DNA from: Pseudalkalibacillus sp. SCS-8
Lineage (GTDB): Bacteria > Bacillota > Bacilli > Bacillales > Fictibacillaceae
Length of the DNA: 64,000 nt
NCBI RefSeq assembly: GCF_040126055.1
Contig: NZ_CP143541.1
Span: forward strand, 2,666,001-2,730,000
Reading direction: 5' to 3'
The notes beneath the pieces were generated by a model. The model searched no databases. It had not been told where the DNA came from and worked only from the letters and a program-made list of their open reading frames with translations. Numbering within the stretch: position 1 is the stretch's first letter; the number at the start of each line of letters is the position of its first letter. Positions 18,592-27,555 of the stretch are shown one piece after another. The position numbers were made by a program, and so were the translations under genes.

Positions 18592-19917
18592 ATGCAGCCT
18601 GAAAAAGTCACATTTACAACGAAAGAACTCATCTTACTTGTGGTCATTACGGTTTCCGGATTATTAACAGCCGTCTCCTTCGGATTTCAACTGCTGATCG
18701 GTTTCTTTCCAGGGTTCGGCTTTTTGATCCACAAAATTATCCAAAAGGGTATTTCTTTTGAGAGTATTCGGCATACCGCAATAAAGGGTATACATCGTAA
18801 TCGGGAAATCATATGGCTGCTTTCATTGATTGGCATTCTTCTGCCTTCTTGGGCGATCATCGGAACTGTACCGAATATGGTTGCCTTTATCTTATCCATC
18901 ATTCAGCCGGAGCACTTTCTGCTTTTAGCATTTTTGATGACGATGGTCATTTCGATGATTCTTGGCACTTCGGTAGGGAGCTTGAGTGTGATCGGACTAC
19001 CCTTGATTGGGACCGCTCAAGCCCTCGGCGTACCATTGGATTGGACAGCAGGAGCACTCATTTCAGGTGCATTCGTCGGTGATCGATCTTCCCCATTATC
19101 GAGTGCCTTTCAATTGCTCGCCTCTTCACTTGAAATCGAGACCAAAAAGCAATTCATGGCCATTATCCCGACTGCATTCCTAACCATTATCGTAAGCAGT
19201 GGGCTGTTTGCATGGCTGGATCAGTCTCTAGCATTGGACAATCGTGATCAAAATGGCGCTTCGTTCACATGGATGATGACAGAGTGGATCGTGTACATTC
19301 CACTGGTGATTTTAATCATTGCAGTCTTGATAGGTATTAGAATTCGCTATTCCTTCATGTTGAGTATAGCGGCTTCTTTTATAACGCTTCTTGTAAAGGG
19401 CCTCCCAGTCGTTGAATGGGTACATGCCATTGTATTCGGCATCGATGGAATTGGTGGATTTTTAGGAATGGTTCCATTCATCATCTTCATCAGTGTAGTA
19501 GGGATCTATAGTGAAATTTTAGAGAGGTACCAAATCGTCCAACCTTATATCAACAAATTGCTGAACAACGGCCAATCATTGACTGTAAATTCTGTTCAAG
19601 GTGTGTCTTTGGCATTTGCGATCTCACTCATTTCACCGAATCAATCTTTCCCGATCATCTTGAACGGAAGAATGCTGCTGCCTCATTGGAAGAAGTATTT
19701 CAATCCACAACAGCTCGCCAGGGTCGTCAGTGATTCAACGATGGTTTACGCTGGACTTGTGCCCTGGAGCCTGCTTGCTGTTTTATGCAGTACGATCTTA
19801 GGAGTCCCGGTCCTTCAATACATGATGTTTGCTTTCTTTTTATGGCTATCACCTCTGATTACAATCGGCTATTCCTTCTTTCGTGAAAAGAAAGCACATC
19901 TCGCCCATAACATTTAA
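18592..19917 (+). CDS. NhaC-family Na+/H+ antiporter
   Basis: 441 residues with about ten to eleven membrane helices. GDRSSPLSSAFQL near residue 162 is the conserved ion-path motif of the NhaC family, which includes malate-lactate antiporter MleN and NhaC. The second half has ISLISPNQSFPIIL and SDSTMVYAGLVPW. Probable cytoplasmic-membrane exchange of Na+ for H+ or an organic anion; the exact substrate cannot be read. AGGATCC upstream gives a modest ribosome site (GGAGGATCC). Confidence 0.85.
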   Translation: MQPEKVTFTTKELILLVVITVSGLLTAVSFGFQLLIGFFPGFGFLIHKIIQKGISFESIRHTAIKGIHRNREIIWLLSLIGILLPSWAIIGTVPNMVAFILSIIQPEHFLLLAFLMTMVISMILGTSVGSLSVIGLPLIGTAQALGVPLDWTAGALISGAFVGDRSSPLSSAFQLLASSLEIETKKQFMAIIPTAFLTIIVSSGLFAWLDQSLALDNRDQNGASFTWMMTEWIVYIPLVILIIAVLIGIRIRYSFMLSIAASFITLLVKGLPVVEWVHAIVFGIDGIGGFLGMVPFIIFISVVGIYSEILERYQIVQPYINKLLNNGQSLTVNSVQGVSLAFAISLISPNQSFPIILNGRMLLPHWKKYFNPQQLARVVSDSTMVYAGLVPWSLLAVLCSTILGVPVLQYMMFAFFLWLSPLITIGYSFFREKKAHLAHNI

Positions 19918-19925
19918 ACCTAAAA

Positions 19926-19958
19926 AAAGGATTGACCATTCTGAATGGTCAATCCTTT
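19926..19958. terminator. Bidirectional terminator overlapping the end of moaB
   Basis: AAAGGATTGACCATT-CTG-AATGGTCAATCCTTT is a perfect 15-bp stem. The T tract is on the minus strand, serving moaB, while the plus strand ends the antiporter transcript. The last codons and the TGA of moaB (19949-19951) lie inside the stem. Confidence 0.85.
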
Positions 19959-20458
19959 CGTATTTCGCGTACAATATGGTTCAATTCAGGTATGATCAGC
20001 TTCGACATTGCGAGCTTGACTGCTCCGCTTGAGCCTGGAATTGAAAAGACGGCGGTATCTTCATAAACTCCGGCGACTGCCCGGCTCATTATTGCCGCAG
20101 ATCCGATGTCTTCTGTGTAACTTAGCATCCGGAACAATTCGCCGAATCCAGGTATCTCTTTATGTAACATGCCGGATACAGCCTCAACCGTGACATCTCG
20201 TTTCGCAATTCCAGTCCCGCCATTCAGGATGATTGCATCCGTTGATGAATCAACCGCTCCATCATTGATTGCATCGAATATGAATTCAATTTCATCCTTT
20301 ACAATGGTATAGGAAATGATTCGATGGCCATTTTGTTCAAGTGCATCAAGAATTAATTTTCCGCTCTTATCCGTCTCTTCCGTCCGGGTATCACTGACCG
20401 TTACGACTCTAACATTCACTTGTTCGGGCGCTTCTCGTTTATGTTCAGCTACACTCAC
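19949..20458 (-). CDS. moaB: Molybdenum cofactor biosynthesis protein MoaB
   Basis: 169 residues from GTG at 20458, which has AAGGAG eight bases upstream; a GTG three codons earlier overlaps the ribosome site. MoaB/MogA proteins adenylylate or bind molybdopterin. The motifs VVTVSDTR, ILNGGTGIAKRDVTVEA and FSIPGSSGAVKLAM are characteristic. It starts five bases after the EcsC-family stop, so the two are probably coupled. Confidence 0.93.
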   Translation of the reverse strand: MSVAEHKREAPEQVNVRVVTVSDTRTEETDKSGKLILDALEQNGHRIISYTIVKDEIEFIFDAINDGAVDSSTDAIILNGGTGIAKRDVTVEAVSGMLHKEIPGFGELFRMLSYTEDIGSAAIMSRAVAGVYEDTAVFSIPGSSGAVKLAMSKLIIPELNHIVREIRKD

Positions 20459-20463
20459 GTTCT

Positions 20464-21306
20464 TCACTCCTTATGATGCTTCTCAAGCAACCATCTTTTT
20501 TGGTAAAAATGATTAGCAAAATCGGTGATTTGTCGGGATAATTGATAATTTGCTGCTGCACCATACACCATCCCCATCAACGGAATACCTTGAATCAATC
20601 GCTTCCTCAACGTGAACAGGATGACCCCTTTTCCTATTAATCCCACAAGATGACGGGTCCATTGTTGATCAGCAACGACTTCATCCGTATCAAAGAAATA
20701 TGGATTCATATCCGGTTCAGTCGCTTCACTCAGTAGCTTTTCCCATGCGTTTTGCTGATGCTCCTTCGGAAGCGTAGCAGCATGGAAAACCTTCAGTGAT
20801 AGCATCGTTTCATACGGCTGATTGATTGCATACCCATAGGACAAAGCAATAACTTGGATGGATCTAAGATGTGCGGCAATGCTTGCCGGGATATCGATTC
20901 CTAAGAACAGAAGTCCTCCTGCACCACTAAGCCCTCCCTGAGCAAATGACAACAGTCGATGCTTTGCCACTTGGTGTTGTGCGATATAGCGCAATTGTTC
21001 AATTCGGCAATCCGCTATATCTTCGAATACCGCCACATCTGCATTCATTGCCTGAGCTGAAAGGAGTACTCTTTGCTTCGTATCCTGCTGAAACTGGCTG
21101 TTCAGAATGATCGAATGCAAGTGGAAGAGTAAATTATCGATTGTATGTAAAGCTTTATCTCTCCATTTCGGACTCAGTTTTTCCATCGCTTCGTCGAAAG
21201 TCCGAACGTAAGCCCTGCTGAAGTCTGTCGGGACATATGTAAAATATTCCTGTTCCCACTTTTCAATCGAAGACCATATTTGTTTCTCGTTCTTTGACCA
21301 ATCCAT
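20464..21306 (-). CDS. EcsC family protein
   Basis: 280 residues from ATG at 21306 with GGAGGTG five bases upstream. The family signature is visible in the central part: GGLSGAGGLLFLGIDIPASIAAHLRSIQVIALSYGY. Weak hydrophobic stretches around residues 140-165 and 235-255 suggest membrane association. EcsC proteins are linked with ABC exporters and proteases in bacilli, but the role of this paralogue is unknown. It is the first gene of a pair with moaB. Confidence 0.85.
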   Translation of the reverse strand: MDWSKNEKQIWSSIEKWEQEYFTYVPTDFSRAYVRTFDEAMEKLSPKWRDKALHTIDNLLFHLHSIILNSQFQQDTKQRVLLSAQAMNADVAVFEDIADCRIEQLRYIAQHQVAKHRLLSFAQGGLSGAGGLLFLGIDIPASIAAHLRSIQVIALSYGYAINQPYETMLSLKVFHAATLPKEHQQNAWEKLLSEATEPDMNPYFFDTDEVVADQQWTRHLVGLIGKGVILFTLRKRLIQGIPLMGMVYGAAANYQLSRQITDFANHFYQKRWLLEKHHKE

Positions 21307-21401
21307 TTCAGCACCTCCGTAACTTTGCATCCATTATATCAAACTACACACAGTAAAATCACTAAGAGGCTGATAAGGTCATTTTGTAAAAAGAAATCAA
21401 C

Positions 21402-21434
21402 AAAAAAACTCCATCTACTTGAGACGGAGTTTTA
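21402..21434 (-). terminator. Terminator of ackA
   Basis: On the minus strand AAAACTCCGTCT pairs with AGATGGAGTTTT, followed by a long T run. It lies eight bases after the ackA stop. Confidence 0.88.
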
Positions 21435-21441
21435 ACATTCT

Positions 21442-22629
21442 TTATTGCGAAAGACGTACAGTATCTCGTGCAATCATCACTTCTTCGTTTGTCGGGATGA
21501 TCAGTACTTTTACAGGTGAATGTGGATAGTTCAGGAATGCTTCCTTTCCACGCACCTTGTTCAAGGCTGGGTCCCAATATACGCCCATGAACTCAAGTCC
21601 TTTCAAGACACGTTCGCGAATGACATCACTGTTTTCTCCAATACCAGCTGTGAACACAATCGCATCAATTCCGTGCATTTTTGAAGCATATGAACCAATG
21701 TATTTGTGAATTCGCCCTGCAAATACCTCTAATGCAAGCTCGGCACGCTCATTACCTTCCTCAGCCTGTTGTTCAATGTCACGCAGGTCACTAGAAAATC
21801 CGGATACACCTAGCAATCCACTTTCCTTGTTCAACACGTTCATGACTTCCTCTGCTGTCTTTCCGGTCTTATCCATGATATACGGAATAAGTGCTGGGTC
21901 AATGTTTCCAGAACGCGTACCCATTGTCACACCTGCAAGTGGAGTGAATCCCATGGATGTATCGATTGATTTTCCACCTTCGATGGCTGCGATACTCGCT
22001 CCATTTCCAAGGTGACATGAAATCAAGCGTAGCTGCTCAATCGGTCGGCCTAATAGTTCAGCACAACGTTGAGAGACATATTTGTGGCTTGTGCCGTGGA
22101 AACCATATTTTCTGATTCCGAACTCCTTATAATAATCATATGGAAGACTGTAAAGGAATGATTGCTCAGGCATCGTCTGGTGGAACGCCGTATCAAATAC
22201 CGCAACAGCTGGAACATCTGGAAGTATCTCTTTAAATGCTTTGATTCCGACAATGTTTGCTGGATTGTGTAGAGGAGCCAAATCAGAAACCTCTTCAATC
22301 TCTTTAATGACTTCATCCGTAATCAACACGGAATCGTTGAATTTCTCACCGCCGTGGACGACCCGGTGCCCGATCCCTTCAATTTCATCATAAGAACCGA
22401 TGATATTGTGGTTGATCAATTTATCCAAGAGCATCTTGACCGCAACTGAATGATCTTCGATGTCTGTCACTTCTTTCACCTTTTCACCGTTAACCTCGAT
22501 TGTGAACACGCTGTCAGGAAGGCCGATTCGTTCGACAAGTCCTTTTGTTATGACTGCTTCCTCAGGCATTTTTAACAGCTGGAATTTCAATGATGAACTT
22601 CCGGCATTAATGGCCAGTACCTTTTGCAT
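21442..22629 (-). CDS. ackA: Acetate kinase
   Basis: 395 residues, full length. It converts acetyl phosphate and ADP to acetate and ATP, the last step of overflow metabolism. The [14 protein letters not shown] start, the VVHGGEKF and [10 protein letters not shown] motifs and [14 protein letters not shown] / GTRSGNIDP are the acetokinase signatures. The ATG at 22629 has AAGGAG at eleven bases. A cre upstream of the promoter indicates activation by CcpA under sugar excess, as known in B. subtilis. Confidence 0.97.
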   Translation of the reverse strand: MQKVLAINAGSSSLKFQLLKMPEEAVITKGLVERIGLPDSVFTIEVNGEKVKEVTDIEDHSVAVKMLLDKLINHNIIGSYDEIEGIGHRVVHGGEKFNDSVLITDEVIKEIEEVSDLAPLHNPANIVGIKAFKEILPDVPAVAVFDTAFHQTMPEQSFLYSLPYDYYKEFGIRKYGFHGTSHKYVSQRCAELLGRPIEQLRLISCHLGNGASIAAIEGGKSIDTSMGFTPLAGVTMGTRSGNIDPALIPYIMDKTGKTAEEVMNVLNKESGLLGVSGFSSDLRDIEQQAEEGNERAELALEVFAGRIHKYIGSYASKMHGIDAIVFTAGIGENSDVIRERVLKGLEFMGVYWDPALNKVRGKEAFLNYPHSPVKVLIIPTNEEVMIARDTVRLSQ

Positions 22630-22682
22630 ATCTATGACAACTCCTTCATTGTTGAAGCATTTTTACCAAAAAACCTGCTACC

Positions 22683-22712
22683 ATTAAACCACCAGTCCAC
22701 GGTATCCTGCAA
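22683..22712 (-). promoter_or_regulatory. Probable ackA promoter
   Basis: TTGCAG (22712-22707), an 18-base spacer and TTTAAT (22688-22683) on the minus strand. Its weak -10 box is consistent with a promoter that needs an activator. Confidence 0.5.
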
Positions 22713-22715
22713 GGC

Positions 22716-22731
22716 TGGAAAGCGTTTTCCA
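22716..22731. promoter_or_regulatory. Catabolite-responsive element upstream of ackA
   Basis: TGGAAAGCGTTTTCCA is a perfect palindrome apart from the central CG pairing and fits the cre consensus TGnAAnCGnTnnCA. Its centre is about 47 bases upstream of the predicted start, an activating position. CcpA is encoded at 60720-61730. Confidence 0.85.
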
Positions 22732-22813
22732 CCCATATTCATTATTTTCAGATTTGAATGCGATTTCATTTCGTTCTTCTGGATAAAAGCGAAATGCCAA
22801 ACTCGTTTTTAAG

Positions 22814-23803
22814 TTAACCAGTAAACGACGTCTTAAACCAATTATCGATCTTGGCCACAATACCTTGCAGCGCCTGAGGCTCAGAAAAGCTAGGAAGTTC
22901 AGCCATCAAGGCTTCTTTAGGCGGTTCGACGTCTTCTCCTTTCTTTTGTAAAAAGAAAATGCTTTTTGCCTGCTCTTCTTTTTTGAACATCGTCAATGGC
23001 AACTGAAGCAACCCGTGAATGACAGCCTCTTCTTTCAGGAAGCTGTTCAGTTTCTTCGCTTCATCGCCCGCAAATAGGAAGTTCGGAATAAGGAAAAACA
23101 GGAAGCCGCCTTCCTTGGCATGCCTCAACCCCTGTTCAATCATGAGATGGTGGGCCAAGGAATGACCTGAATCTGCCTTAAGCTGATAATTGGATGCGGT
23201 CTGATCATCAGGATAATACCCGACCGGCAAGTCTGTCACCACGACATCGACTGGGTCAATCATGAGGGATTTCAAACTATCCTGGTGATAAAGCTGTATA
23301 TCATGCTCTTGGGCATTAAGGCTTGCATAAGCCAGCTTGATCAACGTCTCGTCCACCTCAGAACCGTAACTGAAAACAGGCTTCTTAATTTGATTTAGTA
23401 GGGCAGAAACGAGATTTCCTGTGCCGATTGCTGGATCGAGCAACGTGATACGCTCTTTCTTCGAGATCGTCTTTTCCACCAAGTACCCGACAAACAAGGC
23501 TACAGCATCCGGCGTCATAGCATGATGAGATTGAACACCATCCTGCATCCCTTTCAAGATCGCTAATTGGAAGCCTTTCCTGATTTCTTCCTTCGTTAAA
23601 TCATCTAATGAAATGGACTCGTATTTATAGAGTAGATCCTGTTTTGTCTGGTCATCAAATCGATCCGGTATGCCCCCCTGGACGAGGTATTCACCGGTCA
23701 ATGCCAATCCATCGAGATACGTTGATTGGTCTTGTTCTGATAGGATCGTTGCTGTTTCATGCAGCAAGCGATAAAATGATTCGACTTTCTTAAATTCAGC
23801 CAT
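22814..23803 (-). CDS. ytxK: YtxK, class I SAM-dependent methyltransferase-like protein
   Basis: 329 residues, the B. subtilis length. An N-terminal helical region precedes an N6-adenine-methylase-like domain with the SAM loop LDPAIGTGNLVSAL (near residue 122) and VVTDLPVGYYP where DNA methylases have N/D-PP-Y. The loss of the second proline argues against ordinary adenine methylation; the target is unknown. ATG at 23803 has AGGAGG upstream. It is adjacent to ackA and tpx, as in B. subtilis. Confidence 0.9.
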   Translation of the reverse strand: MAEFKKVESFYRLLHETATILSEQDQSTYLDGLALTGEYLVQGGIPDRFDDQTKQDLLYKYESISLDDLTKEEIRKGFQLAILKGMQDGVQSHHAMTPDAVALFVGYLVEKTISKKERITLLDPAIGTGNLVSALLNQIKKPVFSYGSEVDETLIKLAYASLNAQEHDIQLYHQDSLKSLMIDPVDVVVTDLPVGYYPDDQTASNYQLKADSGHSLAHHLMIEQGLRHAKEGGFLFFLIPNFLFAGDEAKKLNSFLKEEAVIHGLLQLPLTMFKKEEQAKSIFFLQKKGEDVEPPKEALMAELPSFSEPQALQGIVAKIDNWFKTSFTG

Positions 23804-23860
23804 ACTAAAATCCTCCTATAATGCATCTAAAGCTATTGTACCAAATCCTTTGTATCAAAG

Positions 23861-23939
23861 AAAAAAGGTTAACCCGGCAGTGCCGGCAATAATACGGTAG
23901 CGTTGTACCGTAGTTATGCCGACAGCTGTGAGGTTAACC
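23861..23939 (-). terminator. Very long imperfect hairpin after tpx
   Basis: Arms of 33-34 bases start with GGTTAACC at both ends (23867-23874 and 23932-23939) and close on TACGGTA/TACCGTA around a six-base loop. On the minus strand the hairpin is followed by TTTTTTC, so it can terminate tpx. It is much longer than a normal intrinsic terminator. Confidence 0.8.
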
Positions 23940-23969
23940 CTGTCCATCATTTATGAAAGGAACTACGTA

Positions 23970-24470
23970 TTACTCTGCAGACTTCGCTGCTTCGACTGCA
24001 GCCTCATAGTCAGGATGATTCGTCGCTTCATTTACATATTCAACATATGTCACTTTATCATTGGAGTCTACGACAAATACAGCACGAGTCAGAAGACGTA
24101 ACTCTTCAATCGCTACACCGTACGCTTTTCCGAATGAAAGATCACGATGGTCAGAAAGTGTCTGTACATTCTCAACACCTGCGGCACCACACCATCTTTT
24201 CTGTGCCATTGGAAGATCGACACTGATCGTCAGTACCTTGACGTTATCAAGCTTACCTGCTTCTTCGTTGAAACGACGGGTCTGTTGATCGCATACGCCC
24301 GTATCAAGAGATGGAACGACACTGATAAGTCGAACGGAACCCTTCGTATCTTCAAGTGTCACTTCAGACATGTCATTTGCAAGAACTGTGAAATCTGGAG
24401 CTGTGTCACCTACGTTTACTTCGTTTCCTAATAATGTCACTGGTTTTTCTTTAAACGTTACTGCTGCCAT
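23970..24470 (-). CDS. tpx: Thiol peroxidase (Tpx-type peroxiredoxin)
   Basis: 166 residues. A 2-Cys atypical peroxiredoxin that reduces hydroperoxides with thioredoxin. The peroxidatic cysteine is in [15 protein letters not shown] and the resolving one in [16 protein letters not shown]. The start ATG at 24470 has AAAAGGAG ten bases upstream. It is monocistronic, flanked by terminators on both sides. Confidence 0.96.
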   Translation of the reverse strand: MAAVTFKEKPVTLLGNEVNVGDTAPDFTVLANDMSEVTLEDTKGSVRLISVVPSLDTGVCDQQTRRFNEEAGKLDNVKVLTISVDLPMAQKRWCGAAGVENVQTLSDHRDLSFGKAYGVAIEELRLLTRAVFVVDSNDKVTYVEYVNEATNHPDYEAAVEAAKSAE

Positions 24471-24577
24471 TGCTTAACAACTCCTTTTAAAAGGTTATCT
24501 GAACAAGTTAATGGTAAACTTTCTGGTTACGGCTTTCAAGTAATAAGTTTAAAAGGATCCGAAATCTTCATTCATTC

Positions 24578-24620
24578 AAAAAAGCCTGGTACTCTCGGCA
24601 GAGTATCAGGCTTTCTTTTT
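24578..24620. terminator. Bidirectional terminator between tpx and ytfJ
   Basis: AAAGCCTGGTACTC-TCGGCA-GAGTATCAGGCTTT has T runs on both strands. On the minus strand it ends the sppA-yteJ-ytfI-ytfJ side. Confidence 0.88.
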
Positions 24621-24631
24621 TATGGCAATTA

Positions 24632-25132
24632 TTAAAAATCAAGATCCTGCTTTTGTCGTCGTTCCGATTGGTGTTGGGTCTGTTGGAGGTCCGGTTGTTG
24701 ATGGCGTTGGTCCTTATTGGATCTCGAACCACCACTTTGTCCATTGTTCATCATCTTTTGGATCTTTTCAACGACTTGTGGAGCTAGGTCCAACAAACGC
24801 TCATAGAGATGGGTACTATTATCTAGATGAATCGTCTTCACTCCGGAAGAATTGACGATCAGAAACGCAATCGGTGTGATGGATACTCCACCACCGCTTC
24901 CTCCACCAAACGGCAGAGATTCGCCATCTGAACTCCCCTTCGAGTGACCTGACGTTGAAGGATTAAATTGGCTTCCACCAGCTGCAAAGCCGAATCCGAC
25001 CTTGGAAACTGTAAGGATGACACTTCCATCAGGGGTTTCAACAGGGTCTCCGATGATCGTATTGACATCGATCATTTCCTTAATATTCTCCATTGCCGTT
25101 TGCATCAAGCCCTGGATTGGATGTTCTGACAT
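24632..25132 (-). CDS. gerW: Spore germination-related protein GerW (YtfJ)
   Basis: 166 residues. The family core HPIQGLMQTAMENIKEMIDVNTIIGDPVETPDG and VSKVGFGFAAGGS is followed by a Gly/Ser-rich loop (GGGSGGGVSITPIAFLIV) and a Gln/Arg-rich disordered tail. GerW is a sporulation protein needed for a proper response to L-alanine in germination in B. subtilis. Its start lies within ytfI, a 53-base overlap, and GGAAGG precedes the ATG. Confidence 0.92.
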   Translation of the reverse strand: MSEHPIQGLMQTAMENIKEMIDVNTIIGDPVETPDGSVILTVSKVGFGFAAGGSQFNPSTSGHSKGSSDGESLPFGGGSGGGVSITPIAFLIVNSSGVKTIHLDNSTHLYERLLDLAPQVVEKIQKMMNNGQSGGSRSNKDQRHQQPDLQQTQHQSERRQKQDLDF

Positions 25133-25775
25133 GCTGTTTCCTTCCCTTCCAATTTTTTACGATCTGATATGCTGCGAGCATAGCTTTCCCGATTCGAAAA
25201 GAAAACATACATTGTAATTGCATTTCGACGATTGGAAGCTGAAAAGAAGGATGAACCTCAATGATCGGGGGCTTCTTTAGAGTGGTCATGGAGCTGACAA
25301 GTGCTGCTACACTGCCTTTAATCGTCCATAACATACCTGAAAAAATTCCAGTTGAAGCTGCATCTCCTGTCCCGATTGTAGTGAACCACTGAAATTCTTC
25401 CGTATGTACCGTCTTCAAGAATCTTCTGATGATCCTGTGAAGCTGATAAATCGAATCAATCAACTCTTTCGTTTCATGGGCTCTCTCAATAAGCGTTTCT
25501 GCCTGGAAAATAGCTTCCCGATCTTTTTCTCGGTCCTGTTCGCCGAATTCCAATTCCGTCTGATAGTTTACATGCATGCCATCTTCCTCCATGTTTACCT
25601 GGTCAAACGGAATATACCAGGAATAATGAAGCTTCCCTCTCAAAAAATGCGCATGGATTGTACATGCATCTTTTTCAGCATTACGGATATAGGTTATGGA
25701 GATCCTTACTCTACTAAGTAGAAGGAACGTTATTAAGATACTAATCACAAGCAGGATACCGATGAGCCAATACAT
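25080..25775 (-). CDS. ytfI: DUF2953 membrane-anchored protein YtfI
   Basis: 231 residues from ATG at 25775 with AAAGGTGG seven bases upstream; a GTG four codons earlier overlaps that site. One N-terminal membrane helix (residues 2-22) precedes a soluble domain, with a second weak hydrophobic stretch near residue 155 (GMLWTIKGSVAALV). It is found beside ytfJ in sporulating bacilli and probably acts with GerW; no biochemical function is known. The 3' end overlaps the ytfJ start by 53 bases. Confidence 0.88.
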   Translation of the reverse strand: MYWLIGILLVISILITFLLLSRVRISITYIRNAEKDACTIHAHFLRGKLHYSWYIPFDQVNMEEDGMHVNYQTELEFGEQDREKDREAIFQAETLIERAHETKELIDSIYQLHRIIRRFLKTVHTEEFQWFTTIGTGDAASTGIFSGMLWTIKGSVAALVSSMTTLKKPPIIEVHPSFQLPIVEMQLQCMFSFRIGKAMLAAYQIVKNWKGRKQHVRTSNPGLDANGNGEY

Positions 25776-25810
25776 CCAACTGACCACCTTTTAATAAAGC
25801 TTTAAATATA

Positions 25811-25847
25811 AAAAAGACCTATCAGCATTATGTACTGACAGGTCTTG
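25811..25847 (-). terminator. Terminator after yteJ
   Basis: On the minus strand AAGACCTGTCAG pairs with CTGATAGGTCTT, followed by T residues, eight bases after the yteJ stop. It separates sppA-yteJ from ytfI-ytfJ. Confidence 0.88.
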
Positions 25848-25855
25848 AACGATAC

Positions 25856-26344
25856 CTACTTCTTCGTATGGATGACTCTTGTATCTGCAAATATATCATG
25901 CAAAGCTCTCTTTTCACTCGTGAACGCTGCAATAAGGTAACCGATGGCAAGAATCTTTATACTGATGAAACGTCCAATCACTTCTCTGAAAAAGAGGGTC
26001 GACCAATTTAATCGATCATCCAAGTCTTTTGTAACGACCTTGATCGCCAAAACCATTTTTCCAAGTGTTTGACCGAAAAACCTTGTCATGAGTAGAAAGT
26101 AACCGTAGAAGATGACTGCAGTCAATATCGCCTTCAAAGAAAAGATGCTTTCATCCGACAACGGAAGATCGAACCAACGGAAGGTAGGATAAATCAAGAT
26201 TCGATATAGGCTGCCTATGACAAGAAGATCAATCAAGTTTGCCCACAACCTCATCCAAAATCCAGCATAAACCTTCTCCTTGGGCGGGTTAGTTGAAGGG
26301 GAATCAAAGCCTGATTGATGCTCCTCTGATTGTATATGGTCCAA
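25856..26344 (-). CDS. yteJ: RDD family membrane protein YteJ
   Basis: 162 residues from TTG at 26344, six bases after GGGGGG. A hydrophilic N-terminus (about 25 residues) precedes the RDD domain: FWMRLWANLIDLLVIGSLYR, FFGQTLGKMVLAIKVV and a last helix ending in TSEKRALHDIFADTRVI. There are three or four membrane helices. In B. subtilis YteJ is paired with SppA and modulates its protease activity and lantibiotic resistance; here it follows sppA by 12 bases. Confidence 0.92.
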   Translation of the reverse strand: MDHIQSEEHQSGFDSPSTNPPKEKVYAGFWMRLWANLIDLLVIGSLYRILIYPTFRWFDLPLSDESIFSLKAILTAVIFYGYFLLMTRFFGQTLGKMVLAIKVVTKDLDDRLNWSTLFFREVIGRFISIKILAIGYLIAAFTSEKRALHDIFADTRVIHTKK

Positions 26345-26356
26345 GTCAATCCCCCC

Positions 26357-27364
26357 TTATTCCGTATATAGGTACTTGATTTGCGGTGTATTTGTCTGGC
26401 TCATCAACTTCTGGATGCCGAGCAGGTCACCGTTCGGTTGGAAAATCTTCTGAGCCGTCATGTTCAACAATGAATTTAGGCCGATATTCTGTTCATACCG
26501 AATGACCCTTAGATGAGAATTCCCTAGGTCCTTTTTCATTTTCTTGATCGTATCATCCAAATCTCCTAATTCATCTACAAGATTCAATTCTTTAGCCTGC
26601 CGACCGTCATAGACCCTTCCGTCCGCCAGTTCCCGGACTTTCTCCTCTGGCATTTTACGCCCTGATGAAATGACATTGACGAATTCATTGTAGGAATTGT
26701 CTACAATGGACTGGAGGATCTCTCGCTCATCCTCTGTCATTTCGCGGGCAGGGGAAAGGATATCTTTGTGCTTACCACTTTTGATGGTCTCCCACTTCAC
26801 GCCCAATTTTTCCGCGAGTTCTCCGTAATTCATCGATTGGATGATGACGCCCAATGATCCCGTCAATGTTGAAGGATGTGCAAAAATCTTATCAGCAGGC
26901 GCTGAGATGTAATAGCCTCCCGATGCTGCCATGCTTCCCATCGATATGTATACAGGTTTCTTACTTTGCTTTTGGATGGTCTTAATTTGGTCATGTATTT
27001 CCGCGCTCTCGACTACTCCGCCACCTGGTGAGTTTACCCGAATGATGATGCCCTCTACATCAGGATCCTCTCCTGCATGCTCCAGCATATCTAGAAACCG
27101 TTGGTGGTTATAGCCTGGAGATTGGAAGAATGAAGTTGCGTCCCCGGTGTCTTGGATTACGCCATCCACTTCCAACACGACAATACTTTCCTTATCACTA
27201 CCTTCTTCCACCACATTTTCGACGAATGGTTCTTCTTCAAAAAGGGCGTTCCCTTGTAGCCCTGAGAAATTTGCGTTAGCCGATAACGATAAAAGATTGA
27301 TGACGATTGAACCGACCAGCAGTACGCCTGCAATCAATAAAGCTGCCCAACGTTTTCTGTTCAT
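26357..27364 (-). CDS. sppA: Signal peptide peptidase SppA
   Basis: 335 residues, the same length as the B. subtilis enzyme. An N-terminal anchor (residues 6-27) precedes a ClpP-like serine protease with the nucleophile in YISMGSMAASGGYYI and the general base lysine in KSGKHKDILSPAREMT. It degrades remnant signal peptides and membrane peptides on the outer face of the membrane. ATG at 27364 has TAGGAGG upstream. Operon with yteJ. Confidence 0.95.
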   Translation of the reverse strand: MNRKRWAALLIAGVLLVGSIVINLLSLSANANFSGLQGNALFEEEPFVENVVEEGSDKESIVVLEVDGVIQDTGDATSFFQSPGYNHQRFLDMLEHAGEDPDVEGIIIRVNSPGGGVVESAEIHDQIKTIQKQSKKPVYISMGSMAASGGYYISAPADKIFAHPSTLTGSLGVIIQSMNYGELAEKLGVKWETIKSGKHKDILSPAREMTEDEREILQSIVDNSYNEFVNVISSGRKMPEEKVRELADGRVYDGRQAKELNLVDELGDLDDTIKKMKKDLGNSHLRVIRYEQNIGLNSLLNMTAQKIFQPNGDLLGIQKLMSQTNTPQIKYLYTE

Positions 27365-27555
27365 TTGAAGCCTCCTAGCTCTCATTCTTTTGTAAAGTTT
27401 GTCCAATACTAGTAAGAATATCATATTTTGAAATGAATGAAGATGATTTGACAAAAAAGTTCAGAAAACCGATTATTAGTGTACATACATAATAATCGTA
27501 CCTATTAAAAAAGATATGGAACGAACGATACTGATGTTGATGGAGGTCTTAAGAG

